From NCBI GenBank assembly GCA_016196035.1, contig JACPYM010000015.1, positions 164,283-228,282 on the forward strand: DNA of 64,000 nt, written 5' to 3'. The DNA comes from Acidobacteriota bacterium. Its GTDB lineage: Bacteria; Acidobacteriota; Blastocatellia; RBC074. Shown piece after piece: positions 1-9,830 of this stretch. The translations under genes and the position numbers were made by a program. Under the pieces are notes generated by a model that saw only the letters and a program-made list of their open reading frames with translations, did not search any database and was not told where the DNA came from. Every line of letters begins with the position of its first letter. Position 1 is the stretch's first letter.

Positions 1-366
1 GCGCTGATTGGTGACCGGCTCAATTTGTTTGTCGGCGTGGACGACGCGATTGTCGAAGGCATCGCGGTCGGCGCGGTCGGTTGGGTCGCCGGCTTGGTCA
101 ATGCCTTGCCGCAAGAGTCAGTGGCGGTGTTCGATTTGGCGCTGAAGGGTGAGCGCGAAAAGGCGTTGGCGTTGTATCGCTGGTTCCTGCCACTGTTACG
201 ATTGGATTGCGTGCCGAAATTCGTGCAACTCATCAAACTGGTGCAGCAGGAAGTCGGGATGGGCAACGCGCGCGTGCGCCCGCCACGGTTGGAGATTGTC
301 GGGGCGGAATTGGAAGAGGCATTAGCGACGATTCGTGGCTCGTTGGCCACGAAGCCCGCATTGTAA
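1..366 (+). CDS. DapA/dihydrodipicolinate synthase-family protein, C-terminal part (5' end outside window)
   Basis: The reading frame is open from base 1, so only the last 121 residues are present and the start is upstream. The segment reads as the end of a class I aldolase (TIM-barrel) lyase of the DapA superfamily: a strand plus GAVGWVAGLVNALP near residues 20-35, then a helical C-terminal region containing a KFVQLIKL stretch and VRPPRLEI near residue 97, which is typical of DapA-like enzymes acting on 2-keto acids or hydroxyproline-derived substrates. The Schiff-base lysine and the substrate-binding motifs lie outside the window, so the substrate cannot be assigned. It could be DapA itself or one of the many paralogues. 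Confidence 0.8.
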   Translation, partial: ALIGDRLNLFVGVDDAIVEGIAVGAVGWVAGLVNALPQESVAVFDLALKGEREKALALYRWFLPLLRLDCVPKFVQLIKLVQQEVGMGNARVRPPRLEIVGAELEEALATIRGSLATKPAL

Positions 367-527
367 GCGCAAGTTAGATCGGTTTTCACATCAGCGTCTG
401 GGAAAAGTCGCCCGGCGGTACCGTCCCGCCACAACGCGCTCCCGTAAATGTATTTGCAAATCGCTCTAGTTTTTGCCGCAGACAAGAAGAAGCTGATTAC
501 TTATCTGCGTTCATCTGCGGCAAAGAA

Positions 528-561
528 AAAGGCGCGCAAGCTGGGATGCTTGCGCGCCTTT
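528..561 (-). terminator. Rho-independent terminator of mltD
   Basis: A 13-bp perfect stem (528-540 with 549-561, extended by one pair) has a loop of about 6 nt. On the minus strand it is followed by a T-rich run (TTTTTCTTT). It lies 24 bp past the mltD stop codon. Just beyond it, tttgccgcag (472-481) and ctgcggcaaa (515-524) form another small inverted repeat. Confidence 0.8.
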
Positions 562-584
562 CCTGTCTTGCGATGCGGTTTTGT

Positions 585-2312
585 TTAGCGCCGCGCTTTG
601 ACCGGCACCTTGATGACTTGGCCCGCTTTGAGCTTGGCCGATGCGCTCAACCGATTGAGCGTCGCCAAATCGCGCACCGAAGTGTTGTAACGGCCCGCAA
701 TATCGCCCAACGTTTCGCCGTCTTTGGCTTTGTAGGTGACCAGCTTGGCCATCGTGCTGGCGGTCGAAGGCGCTGTTGCCGCCGCCACTGGCGCTGAAGC
801 GCCACGCGGAGCCGAAAAGACTACGTTGCGCATCCCGCCATTGGCAGGCACCACGATCTTTTGACCGGGACGCAGCACGCCGCCATTAACCTGTTCGAGC
901 GCCGATTCTGAAACGCCGGTGCGGCGCGCAATCATTTCAAAGTTGTCGCCCGCCTGCGCTGTCAGCATGCGCCAGGACGTGCGTTTGTCGGGCGGAATGC
1001 GATTGAGCGCCACTTGCAAAACTTTGCCTTTGCCCGGCGGCACGCGCACAGCATAAGTCGTGGCCGGAGGCGTCACGCCGCGTTTCAATTCAGGATTGAG
1101 GCCCAGGATGTAGTCGTGACTGGCATCCACCGCGTCGGCGACCAAGCGCAAATCCACCGCGTTGTTGACCGTGACGTAATCATAGGCCAGCGGCGGTTCC
1201 GGTTTGGGCGTAAAGCCATAACGCTGTGCGTTCTTGGCAATGATGATCGTCGCCAGAATGTTGGGCACATAGTTGCGCGTTTCTTGCGGCAACATCGGAT
1301 AGATTTCCCAGAAATCGGCATAGCCACTGCGCGAAATGCAGGAGTCAATGCGGCCTTCGCCGGAGTTGTAGGCGGCCATCGCCAGTTCCCAATTGCCGGC
1401 GTAGCGGTTCGCCAGCCAGCGCAGGTAACGCGCCGAGGCGCGCGTGGCTTTTTCAAAGCTCGACCGCTCGTCCACCCAGTAATCCTGCTGCAAGCCGTAG
1501 TTGCCACCCGTGCCCGGAATGAATTGCCACAGGCCAACTGCCGATGCCCAAGAACGCGCAATGGGCGACCAGGCGCTTTCGACCTGGCAGAGCCACACCA
1601 AATCTTGCGGCACGTTTTCTTCTTTGAAGATACGCCGGGCCATCGCAATAAAGCGGCCCGACCGGCGCAACCCATTTTCCATCGTCGCGCGGCCACGGCC
1701 CTGATAGTAGTTGATGAAGCTTTGCACCAACGGATTCGGCTTGAAGTTGAAATCAAGCTTGGCGGCGCTAACAGCGGTTTGAATTTGTTCGGTGGAAACG
1801 TTTTTGGTTTCGGCTTCGGTCAATTTCAGTTTGGTCAGATCGTCCAGCGGGGAAGGCACATAGGTTTGTTGCCCAAACCCGCGATCATCCCCAGCGGGAG
1901 GCGTAGTGGAAGCAGGCGGCGTTTGTTGCGCGACCACCGGCTTCGTTTGATCTTGGGGCAACGTGCTTTCTGCGTAATTCGGCGCCTGTTTGGCCGCCGG
2001 AGCGTTTTTCAACAGCGCCATCTGGCGTTGATAAATGCGATCTACCAACCGGCGGTAATAGTCGCGCAATTGCGAATCATCGGCGTTCGCTTCGAGCACG
2101 ATGTCCACGGCCTTGTCGTAGGAGCGGCGGGCTTGCTCATAGCTGCCCGCTTGGAAAAACTCTTCGCCCTTTTGAAATTGTTCGTTGGAGCGGTCAATGA
2201 CGCGTTGCGTGTCCTGTCGCAGCGGCGTTTGCGCCAGCGCTACGGGCGAACAAAGAACAGCGACAAGGACTAAGATGCTTTCAGCGAGCACCACAAATTT
2301 ATGCTTCAGCAT
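585..2312 (-). CDS. mltD: Membrane-bound lytic murein transglycosylase D-like protein with two LysM domains
   Basis: It cleaves the glycan strand of peptidoglycan in the cell envelope. The 575-residue protein starts with a hydrophobic signal sequence ending near SPVALAQ. A helical/TPR-like region (about residues 40-90) and a low-complexity Pro/Thr linker follow, then an SLT domain (about 225-350) with the catalytic glutamate in QVESAW (Glu245), GLWQFIPGTG and AMAAYNSGEGRI. Two LysM peptidoglycan-binding modules (about 444-490 and 522-573) close the protein. A longer start at 2342 exists, but the ATG at 2312 has AGAGGA about 10 nt upstream and begins directly at the signal peptide, so I chose it. 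The gene stands alone with its own terminator. Confidence 0.93.
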   Translation of the reverse strand: MLKHKFVVLAESILVLVAVLCSPVALAQTPLRQDTQRVIDRSNEQFQKGEEFFQAGSYEQARRSYDKAVDIVLEANADDSQLRDYYRRLVDRIYQRQMALLKNAPAAKQAPNYAESTLPQDQTKPVVAQQTPPASTTPPAGDDRGFGQQTYVPSPLDDLTKLKLTEAETKNVSTEQIQTAVSAAKLDFNFKPNPLVQSFINYYQGRGRATMENGLRRSGRFIAMARRIFKEENVPQDLVWLCQVESAWSPIARSWASAVGLWQFIPGTGGNYGLQQDYWVDERSSFEKATRASARYLRWLANRYAGNWELAMAAYNSGEGRIDSCISRSGYADFWEIYPMLPQETRNYVPNILATIIIAKNAQRYGFTPKPEPPLAYDYVTVNNAVDLRLVADAVDASHDYILGLNPELKRGVTPPATTYAVRVPPGKGKVLQVALNRIPPDKRTSWRMLTAQAGDNFEMIARRTGVSESALEQVNGGVLRPGQKIVVPANGGMRNVVFSAPRGASAPVAAATAPSTASTMAKLVTYKAKDGETLGDIAGRYNTSVRDLATLNRLSASAKLKAGQVIKVPVKARR

Positions 2313-2553
2313 TAGTCGTAAATCCTCTCGAAAAATTTTCATACCCAGCTATTTTGATGTCGTGTCGTTCAGGGAGCGTGTTAGCGAGAATGTGAATGGA
2401 AAGGGGGAACCCCAGCAGCATTGAGTGATGTCTTGACGGGATCAATCAGCGAGTGGGGTCGCTAACAACGGGGCACAGTGTAACCTTTACACGGTGGAGC
2501 GTCAAACCATGAATTTCCCTATCAATCTTGGTTCTCTAATGTGCCCTGTTGGT

Positions 2554-2581
2554 TTGACCAGCCCATATTCTCCGTTATAAT
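2554..2581 (+). promoter_or_regulatory. Sigma-70-type promoter of fbaB
   Basis: TTGACC (2554-2559), 16 bp, then TATAAT (2576-2581) sits 50 bp before the GTG start of fbaB. It lies inside the longest open frame upstream of that start, which argues that translation begins at 2631 and not at 2541. Confidence 0.7.
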
Positions 2582-2630
2582 CGCGCTTACCTTCACTCAT
2601 CCCAACAATCCCAAACGGAGAATTACCGCA

Positions 2631-3701
2631 GTGAACATCAAAGAGATTGAGCAGCTTTTAGGCGCTGATGGCGAAGCTTTGCTGACACACACGAGCAAGA
2701 CCATTGATAAAAATCTGTTGCATCTGCCCGGCCCCGATTTCGTTGACCGTGTCTGGATTAACTCCGACCGTCCGAACAACGTGCTGCGCAATCTGCAAAG
2801 CACCTTCAACACGGGCCGCTTGGGCAAGACCGGTTACCTTTCGATCCTGCCGGTGGATCAGGGCATCGAACATTCGGCGGGCGCGAGCTTTGCGCCGAAC
2901 CCGATTTACTTCGACCCGGAAAACATCGTGAAACTGGCGGTCGAAGGTGGTTGCAACGCCGTGGCCTCGACGCTGGGTGTATTGGGCGCGGTGTCGCGCA
3001 AGTACGCGCACAAGATTCCCTTCATCGTCAAAGTCAACCACAACGAATTTTTGACCTTCCCGAACCAGTTCGACCAGATCATGTTCGGCGGCATCAAGCA
3101 GGCCTTCGATATGGGCGCGACCGGCATCGGTGCGACGATCTATTTCGGCTCCGAAGAATCCAAACGCCAGATTCAAGAGGTCAGCAAGGCCTTTGCCTAC
3201 GCGCACGAACTGGGCCTCTACACCGTGCTCTGGTGCTATCTGCGCAACAACGCGTTTAAGAAGGATAAGGACTACCACGTTTCTGCCGACTTGACCGGCC
3301 AGGCCAACCACCTGGGCGTGACCATCGAAGCCGACATCATCAAACAGAAACTGCCGCAAAATAACGGCGGTTATAACGCCATCTCGTCAAAGGAAAACCC
3401 CTACGGCAAGACCAATCCGAAGATTTACACCGAACTGTCCGCCGATAACCCGATTGATCTGACGCGCTATCAGGTGGCGAATTGTTATATGGGCCGCGCC
3501 GGTCTGATCAATTCCGGCGGCGAATCGAAGGGCCAGAGCGATTTGGCCGAAGCCGTGCTGACCGCCGCCGTCAATAAACGTGCGGGCGGCACGGGGTTGA
3601 TCTCAGGCCGCAAAGCCTTCCAACGGCCAATGACTGAGGGCGTGCAAATTTTGAATGCGATTCAGGATGTGTATTTGGCGAGTGAGATTACCGTGGCGTA
3701 A
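2631..3701 (+). CDS. fbaB: Class I fructose-bisphosphate aldolase (FbaB/DhnA type)
   Basis: It reversibly splits fructose 1,6-bisphosphate into dihydroxyacetone phosphate and glyceraldehyde 3-phosphate through a lysine Schiff base, in cytosolic glycolysis and gluconeogenesis. The 356-residue protein matches E. coli FbaB in length and almost motif by motif: [77 protein letters not shown] and [11 protein letters not shown]. The active-site lysine is expected in the last motif. The open frame could begin at 2541, but GTG 2631 has CGGAG 10 nt upstream, gives the family N-terminus ([10 protein letters not shown]) and lies downstream of a good promoter. A terminator follows at 3727. It is monocistronic. 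The gluconeogenic partner glpX is at 29441. Confidence 0.95.
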   Translation: MNIKEIEQLLGADGEALLTHTSKTIDKNLLHLPGPDFVDRVWINSDRPNNVLRNLQSTFNTGRLGKTGYLSILPVDQGIEHSAGASFAPNPIYFDPENIVKLAVEGGCNAVASTLGVLGAVSRKYAHKIPFIVKVNHNEFLTFPNQFDQIMFGGIKQAFDMGATGIGATIYFGSEESKRQIQEVSKAFAYAHELGLYTVLWCYLRNNAFKKDKDYHVSADLTGQANHLGVTIEADIIKQKLPQNNGGYNAISSKENPYGKTNPKIYTELSADNPIDLTRYQVANCYMGRAGLINSGGESKGQSDLAEAVLTAAVNKRAGGTGLISGRKAFQRPMTEGVQILNAIQDVYLASEITVA

Positions 3702-3726
3702 GCATTCGCGTTGAGCGAACGAAACG

Positions 3727-3766
3727 AAAAGGCCGTCAGCACTTGATGAGGTGCTGGCGGCCTTTT
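3727..3766 (+). terminator. Rho-independent terminator after fbaB
   Basis: A GC-rich 16-bp stem (3727-3742 with 3751-3766) contains one G-T pair and an 8-nt loop, flanked by AAAA on the left and TTTT on the right, so it could act in both directions. It lies 26 bp after the fbaB stop. Confidence 0.8.
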
Positions 3767-3774
3767 GTGCGAGC

Positions 3775-3849
3775 GTGTCAGTAGCCCGCGCGTAAGCAAG
3801 GGCACTGTTGCGCCACTAGAGCCCTTGCTTACGCGCAGGCTACTGACAC
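3775..3849. repeat. Long palindromic intergenic repeat (variant of the CGCGCGTnAGCAAG family)
   Basis: Two arms of about 28 bp (from gtgtcagtagcc at 3775 and to ggctactgacac ending at 3849) are inverted copies with about 20 bp between them. The core gcgcgtaagcaagggc resembles the core of the repeats at 15576, 15789 and 52488, so this looks like a diverged member. It sits between the convergent fbaB and radical SAM genes. Confidence 0.75.
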
Positions 3850-3875
3850 AGACCAGACACCTTCTCACGTCAAAG

Positions 3876-4910
<1,035 letters not shown>

Positions 4911-4912
4911 AA

Positions 4913-6283
4913 CTAGCCTTGGGCTTGAGTGGCATCAAGCGCCCTCAACATCACATCATTTGCCGAAAATTTGTAGAACTCCGTTCCACGGCTCGCTGCT
5001 TCCTGTTTCTCAATGCTTTCCAGTTCCTGCACATCGGCATAATCCACCGTGCGCACGCCGCGTTCAGCCAGCAATTGCCGCAAGGCGTTCAGCTTACCCT
5101 CAGTGCCTTCAGCACTGCCCGATGTAGCGTATGCCAGGAAGCGATTGACGACATGGATGCCGCGTTCGCCGTCCTGTTTGGCTTTGCCGACGAGGCCGTC
5201 AGAGGCTTGGCGCGACCAGCCGATGACGAAGGTGTCGGGGATGCGTTGACCCGTTTGCGGATCGAAAACCTGATAGGCCTCATCGCCGGGATTGTCAGGA
5301 TCGGGCGCGGTGTTTTTGATGTAGACCGAACCGTCGAAGGGCAGGCCCAGCTTTTCGTCTACGCGGTCACCGACGGCGAAAATCACTGTGTCCACGGCCA
5401 GATCGTGATAAGTGCCCAGGCCGCGCGCCGAAAAGTCTTCGCCTTTGGGCACGAGCGTGGTGTCTTCCATGCGCAAGGCGCAGACGCGGCCCGCTTCATC
5501 AGCCAGGATTTCAGTCGGCGCACTCAGGTAACGGAAGGTCAGTTTCGTCGGGCTTGCGCCTTCTTTGCCGGGTTCGTGGCAATGCTTGGTCAGGTCTTTG
5601 TGCAGCTTATCGAGGCCTTCGCTGTCGAGATGAATGTGCGCGGCGCAACGCTGCAATTCTTCCTGAAAAGCCGCGCGGTCAATGTTGGCGGCGACGGCCT
5701 TGATCTCGATGTCGGTGTAAGCGCGCTGGGCCGGGCCACGGCGGGCGACGGCGATGACTTCGGGCGTCTTGAGGTCGTGCACCAGCCAGTGCGCGATGTC
5801 CACCATCACGTTGCCGATGCCGATGATCGCGACGCGTTGGCCGAGGGGGAATTGGCGTTCGCTGAACGGCGGCAGGCCGTTGTAATGATAGACCAAATCT
5901 TTGGCGTGAAAGACGCCCTGCGCCGCTTCGCCTTTCAGGCCAAGCGACTTGGTGCCTTGTGCGCCCGCCGCGACGATCAGCGCCGCCGGTTTCAGCACCT
6001 CGCGCAATTCATCCAAGGTTAAATCCGCGCCCGCGCCGATCTTCACGTTGCCGACGTAATGGATACGCGGGTCGGCCAGGATTTTGCGGAACTGCGCACG
6101 GATGCCTTCTTTCATCTTGTGCTTATTCCAATAGATGCCGTATTCGACCAGGCCGCCAGGTTTGATGTCGCGATTGATGATGATGACTTGATGACCGGCT
6201 TCGGCCAGTTTGCGCGCGCCGTAAATGCCCGCCGGGCCTGCGCCGACGACGACGACGAGATGTCCGCTGTTTTGTTCTGCCAT
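4913..6283 (-). CDS. FAD/NADPH-dependent ferredoxin reductase-like oxidoreductase (adrenodoxin-reductase family)
   Basis: It is predicted to pass electrons between NAD(P)H and an iron-sulfur protein. The N-terminal FAD-binding VVVGAGPAGIYGARKLAEAG is followed by INRDIKPGGLVEYGIYWNKHKMK, the layout of adrenodoxin-reductase-like enzymes. A second Rossmann motif, VAIIGIGNVMVDIAHWL, has VARRGP after it for NADPH phosphate binding. The C-terminal part (VFDPQTG, VIGWSRQASDGLVGKAKQDG) fits the same family. The frame extends upstream to 6430, but ATG 6283 begins right before the Rossmann fold and gives 456 residues, the usual length. It overlaps nothing and is followed after 2 bp by the radical SAM gene. 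Confidence 0.85.
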   Translation of the reverse strand: MAEQNSGHLVVVVGAGPAGIYGARKLAEAGHQVIIINRDIKPGGLVEYGIYWNKHKMKEGIRAQFRKILADPRIHYVGNVKIGAGADLTLDELREVLKPAALIVAAGAQGTKSLGLKGEAAQGVFHAKDLVYHYNGLPPFSERQFPLGQRVAIIGIGNVMVDIAHWLVHDLKTPEVIAVARRGPAQRAYTDIEIKAVAANIDRAAFQEELQRCAAHIHLDSEGLDKLHKDLTKHCHEPGKEGASPTKLTFRYLSAPTEILADEAGRVCALRMEDTTLVPKGEDFSARGLGTYHDLAVDTVIFAVGDRVDEKLGLPFDGSVYIKNTAPDPDNPGDEAYQVFDPQTGQRIPDTFVIGWSRQASDGLVGKAKQDGERGIHVVNRFLAYATSGSAEGTEGKLNALRQLLAERGVRTVDYADVQELESIEKQEAASRGTEFYKFSANDVMLRALDATQAQG

Positions 6284-6383
6284 AGGTGTATTGGGTAGGG
6301 AAAAGGTTGTTATTGAGCGGTCAACAAAACGCCTGTTACTGCGGCGCGGAGAATAACGCAGAAGTCGAATTTGCGCCACTACC

Positions 6384-6502
6384 TGGGTACGCCCGCATCC
6401 TTGCGGGCAGTCGTGGCGTTGGAAACACAAAGGCGGCAGGCTGCAACGCTGATTTCATTACGCCATATCGCTATGCCGCACGCTGGGAAGCGTGCGTACC
6501 CA
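6384..6502. repeat. Inverted repeat starting and ending with TGGGTACG/CGTACCCA
   Basis: Outer arms tgggtacg (6384-6391) and cgtaccca (6495-6502) enclose smaller hairpins such as gcccgcatccttgcgggc (6391-6408) and gcacgctgggaagcgtgc (about 6478-6495). The copy lies between two minus-strand genes and ends 5 bp before the stop codon of the flavoprotein gene at 6507. It looks like a REP-type dispersed element. Confidence 0.55.
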
Positions 6503-6506
6503 AGGG

Positions 6507-8045
6507 TCAGCGTCGCCAAGCAAACCATTTGGCAAAGAGCCTGCGCGCCAGCGGCGTCAAGCGCGTGCGGTTATAAGCATCGCCGAGTTTGCGCAGCACT
6601 TCGGCTTGGGTTGGATAAGGGTGGATGGTGGATGACAGCGCGCCGAGCTTCAGGCCGTGTGTAATCGCCAGCGTCAATTCGCTGATCATCTCGCCCGCGT
6701 GGCGCGCGACGATGGTGCCGCCGAGGATGCGGCCCGTCTTGCGGTCATAGTGCACGCGCGCGAAACCATCTTCTTCACCATCCAGAATCGCGCGGTCAAC
6801 GTCTGCAAAACTTTCCGTCAACGTGGCGACGTCGTAACCGGCGGCGCGCGCCTCGGCTTCGTAATAGCCTGTGTGCGCAACTTCAGGATCAGTGAACGTG
6901 ACCCAGGGCATCACCAGCGAACTCGCCTTGGCATTGCCGAAAAAGAGCGCGTTGCGAATGACCAGCCGCGCCGTCGCATCGGCGGCGTGCGTGAATTTGA
7001 ATTGCGAACAGACATCGCCCGCCGCATAGATGCGCGGATTCGCCGTGCGCAAACGCTCATCCACCAACACGCCGGTGTGGTCGTAATGCACGCCGGCGGC
7101 TTCCAGATTCAAGCCTTCGACATTCGGCACGCGGCCAGCGGCGGAAAGGATCAAGTCGCAAATGACTTCGTGTTGCTGGCCGTCACGTTGATAAACGATG
7201 ACTTTGTCAGCGCCGCGCTGTTCGACGCGCAGGATGGTGGCCTGGTTGATGATCGTCAGCCCTTCGCGTTCGAGCTGTTGGTGAATCAATGCAGCGGCAT
7301 CGGCGTCTTCGCGCGGCAAGAGGCGCGCGACGTCGTTGAGCAACGTGACCGCGCTGCCGAAGCGCTGGAAGCTTTGCGCTAGTTCGCAACCAATCGGCCC
7401 GCCGCCAATCACGGCCATGCGGCGCGGCAGTTCAGTCAACGTGAAGATATTTTCGTTGGTGTAACAGCCCGCTTCTTGTAAGCCGGGAATTGGCAACTCC
7501 GCCGCGCGTCCGCCGGTGGCGATGACACAGCGGTCAAATTCCAAACGCTGCCCGGCGACTTCCAGCGTTGACGGGCCGGTGAAGCGCGCGTCGCCTAGAT
7601 AAACATCCACCTTGTATTTGCCGCCGAAGCGCGCGACCGCATCCACCGCGCTGATGCGCGCGCGCAAGCGGCGCATGCGTTCCATCGCGGCGGCGAAATT
7701 GATCTGCGGTGTGGCGTTCAGATGAATGCCGAACTCCGCCGCATGTTGCAAATCGTAAGCGGCGCGTGCCGCGCGGATGACGGCTTTTGAGGGCACACAG
7801 CCGGTGTTCAAACAATCGCCGCCGGTCAACGCGCGTTCGATCAGCGCGGCTTTGGCGCCCAGGCCGCCCGCGCCGCCCGCACTGACAAGGCCCGCCGCGC
7901 CCGCGCCGATGGCGATCAGATTGTATTTGCCGGTAGGCGTCGGGTTGACGTATTGCGGCGGATGGCAGTTTTCGATGACGACGCGGTCGTGCGGGTCGTC
8001 CACCGACAGCATGTGTTCGATCAAGCTGGCTGCCTCTTTGTTCAT
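6507..8045 (-). CDS. Mercuric reductase/dihydrolipoamide dehydrogenase-like flavoprotein disulfide reductase
   Basis: The 512-residue protein is a class I pyridine nucleotide-disulfide oxidoreductase. About 40 residues of N-terminal extension come first, then FAD motif IAIGAGAAGLVSA, the redox-active pair GGDCLNTGCVPSK (Cys78, Cys83), an NAD(P)H Rossmann motif AVIGGGPIGCELAQ, the second FAD motif (RIYAAGDVC) and a dimerisation domain with TIHPYPTQAE supplying the catalytic His-Glu. It lacks the N-terminal HMA domain and the C-terminal Cys pair of true MerA, so mercury reduction is not supported. Its start overlaps the upstream TVP38 gene by 4 bp (ATGA), indicating translational coupling. As I recall, TVP38 and MerA-like modules are fused in some bacteria, which fits this pairing. 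Confidence 0.88.
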   Translation of the reverse strand: MNKEAASLIEHMLSVDDPHDRVVIENCHPPQYVNPTPTGKYNLIAIGAGAAGLVSAGGAGGLGAKAALIERALTGGDCLNTGCVPSKAVIRAARAAYDLQHAAEFGIHLNATPQINFAAAMERMRRLRARISAVDAVARFGGKYKVDVYLGDARFTGPSTLEVAGQRLEFDRCVIATGGRAAELPIPGLQEAGCYTNENIFTLTELPRRMAVIGGGPIGCELAQSFQRFGSAVTLLNDVARLLPREDADAAALIHQQLEREGLTIINQATILRVEQRGADKVIVYQRDGQQHEVICDLILSAAGRVPNVEGLNLEAAGVHYDHTGVLVDERLRTANPRIYAAGDVCSQFKFTHAADATARLVIRNALFFGNAKASSLVMPWVTFTDPEVAHTGYYEAEARAAGYDVATLTESFADVDRAILDGEEDGFARVHYDRKTGRILGGTIVARHAGEMISELTLAITHGLKLGALSSTIHPYPTQAEVLRKLGDAYNRTRLTPLARRLFAKWFAWRR

Positions 8046-8773
8046 CGGCTCGTCTCCGAAGTTGGCGAGTTGCTCACGGTTGAGTTCGCCGTTTCAGCGT
8101 CGGCTTGCGCCATGACTTTGCGTGCGCTGCGTGTGACGCCGATGACGATGGCGATGGTGGCGAGCAAGCCGACGACTTTTAGCGCCTGTTGCCAAAGCGT
8201 CGCGCCGGTTGCGGCGCTTCCCGCCAGGGCTTCGCGCGCGGTCGCGCCCAGGTATACGTAAAGCACCGTGCCCGGCAGCATGCCAAACAGATTGGCGAGG
8301 ATATAAGCCACCATGCGTACCGTCGTCAGACCCAGCAGATAGTTAAGCAGCGTAAACGGAAAGACAGGGCTGAGCCGCGCGAGGAAGACCATCTTGAAAT
8401 CGTTCTGGCCGATGGCGCGATCCAGGGCGGCGAACTTGGGATGGGCGGCGGCCCAAAGCGCGACTTTTTCCCGCATCAGCGTGCGCGCCAGTAGGAACGA
8501 ACACAGTGCGCCGAGATTGGCGCCGGCCAGTACGATGGCCAGGCCCTTCCAGAAACCAAAGATCGTGCTGGCACCCAAAGTCAGCGCGCTGCCAGGGATG
8601 AGCAACACGGTCAGCGCGACGTAAGCCACGACAACGACGAAGGGCGCGAGCACGCCGAGCGCTTCGATGTGCCCTTGCAAGAGCAGAAACCATTGGCGCA
8701 TCGGCAGAAAAAGAAAGGCGCTGCCGGTGGCGAGCAGCAGCGCGAGGAGCAGCAAGGGTTTCAGCTTTTGCAT
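8042..8773 (-). CDS. TVP38/TMEM64 (DedA-superfamily) membrane protein
   Basis: The integral membrane protein of 243 residues has about six hydrophobic segments. The VTT/SNARE-associated domain signature includes PGSALTLGASTIFGFWKG, the ANLGALCSFLLAR helix and FKMVFLARLSPVFPFTLLNY. Family members are proposed lipid scramblases or transporters; the role here is unknown. It overlaps the flavoprotein gene at its 3' end by 4 bp and follows the DUF1223 gene by 21 bp, so the three form one minus-strand operon. Confidence 0.88.
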   Translation of the reverse strand: MQKLKPLLLLALLLATGSAFLFLPMRQWFLLLQGHIEALGVLAPFVVVVAYVALTVLLIPGSALTLGASTIFGFWKGLAIVLAGANLGALCSFLLARTLMREKVALWAAAHPKFAALDRAIGQNDFKMVFLARLSPVFPFTLLNYLLGLTTVRMVAYILANLFGMLPGTVLYVYLGATAREALAGSAATGATLWQQALKVVGLLATIAIVIGVTRSARKVMAQADAETANSTVSNSPTSETSR

Positions 8774-8794
8774 GATGACTGCCTCGTTGCAAGA

Positions 8795-9658
8795 TCAGTT
8801 CAGTCTGATTGCCGCCGCGCCCAGAATGCGGCGATTGAGGTGTTCTTGAATGAAGGCGACGAGCCGCACGTCCGCGCGTTTCCAACTAGTTGCTAACTTG
8901 ACCGTGGCTTCTGTCTCGAAGTTTTTTTGTCCGGCGGCGAATTGACCGAGCGGGCGCAACTCGCGGGTCACGGCGCTGTGACGCAGCTTGCGGCCAGAGT
9001 TTTCGCCGCGCGTGACGCTGGAGGCCAGATTGTTTTCGATGACGGCGAGCACGACTTCGGCCTCGTCATTGGCATGCACTTGTGGCAACTGGCTCGCGTG
9101 CACGTGTAGCTTCACTTCATCATTGCGTTCCGGATTGACGAGCGACACTTTTACTTCAGCTTTGGGAAAGGCCGCTGCCTGGGCGATGACCTCGCGCGCT
9201 TTGGCCGTGTTGCCGCCGACAAATTCGAACTGTCCATCCACGACCATTTGTGGCGTGTAAACGTCCCCACGTCCACCGGTCAGACGCAAGGCTTGTGCGT
9301 AGCCCTGTTGCCGCGCGCTATAGGCTTCGGAAGAGAACGGATCAGACCAGCCGATGTAATTCCAGTAATCCACGTGTTCACTCAGCGCGATGATTTCAGC
9401 GCCGGGCACGGGCGAAGTTTGATCGAGTTGCATCAGCAAGGCGTCGGCAGGCGGACAACTCGAACAGCCTTCCGAGGTGAACAACTCGACGACGACGGGA
9501 ACGCGCGGGCCGTTGTAGGCGGAACCGTTGTAGGCGGAAATGGACGCGGGTGTGACGGCTGCGTTAGCGACGGCGTTTTTAGCCGGGCGCGTGCGTAAGG
9601 CGCTCAAAGCCAGAAACAAGGCGGCGGCGGCAATCAAACTGAATAGAATACTTTTCAT
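8795..9658 (-). CDS. DUF1223 family secreted thioredoxin-like protein
   Basis: The 287-residue protein starts with a signal peptide (MKSILFSLIAAAALFLALSA) and continues with VVELFTSEGCSSCPPADALL, which holds a CxxC-type pair (Cys65, Cys68) and is diagnostic of DUF1223. EHVDYWNYIGWSDPFSS and YTPQMVVDGQ follow, then a C-terminal beta-rich region. The fold is thioredoxin-like and the protein is probably periplasmic; the redox partner is unknown. ATG 9658 was chosen because AAGGAG lies about 9 nt upstream and the signal peptide begins there; the frame is open to 9742. It is the first gene of the DUF1223-TVP38-flavoprotein operon, which suggests a shared envelope redox function. Confidence 0.87.
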   Translation of the reverse strand: MKSILFSLIAAAALFLALSALRTRPAKNAVANAAVTPASISAYNGSAYNGPRVPVVVELFTSEGCSSCPPADALLMQLDQTSPVPGAEIIALSEHVDYWNYIGWSDPFSSEAYSARQQGYAQALRLTGGRGDVYTPQMVVDGQFEFVGGNTAKAREVIAQAAAFPKAEVKVSLVNPERNDEVKLHVHASQLPQVHANDEAEVVLAVIENNLASSVTRGENSGRKLRHSAVTRELRPLGQFAAGQKNFETEATVKLATSWKRADVRLVAFIQEHLNRRILGAAAIRLN

Positions 9659-9764
9659 GACAGAAACTCCTTGCGACGAGATCATTGCGCGCGCCCACTG
9701 TATGTCAGTTCGCGGGAATCGTTCTGTATGGCTGGTAACCAAGCCAAATCAAAAGACCAAAAAT

Positions 9765-9805
9765 AAAAGCGCTGCGGTAGAGGTGACCTCTGCCGCAGCG
9801 CTTTT
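9765..9805 (-). terminator. Rho-independent terminator of the HU gene
   Basis: A near-perfect stem of about 20 bp (left arm from 9765, right arm ending at 9805) is flanked by AAAA and TTTT. It lies 25 bp after the HU stop on the minus strand and separates HU from the DUF1223 operon. Confidence 0.85.
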
Positions 9806-9830
9806 TAGTCAGCCTGTGAGGCCACCCGAA

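Noticed and set aside
1014..2273. 419-codon open frame on the plus strand opposite mltD
   Set aside because: It is antisense to a gene with complete SLT and LysM motifs, and the peptide shows no recognisable motifs; long shadow frames are expected at this G+C content.
6507..8045. Mercury-resistance (mer) operon
   Set aside because: The flavoprotein lacks the HMA domain and the C-terminal Cys pair, and no merR, merT or merP is near.
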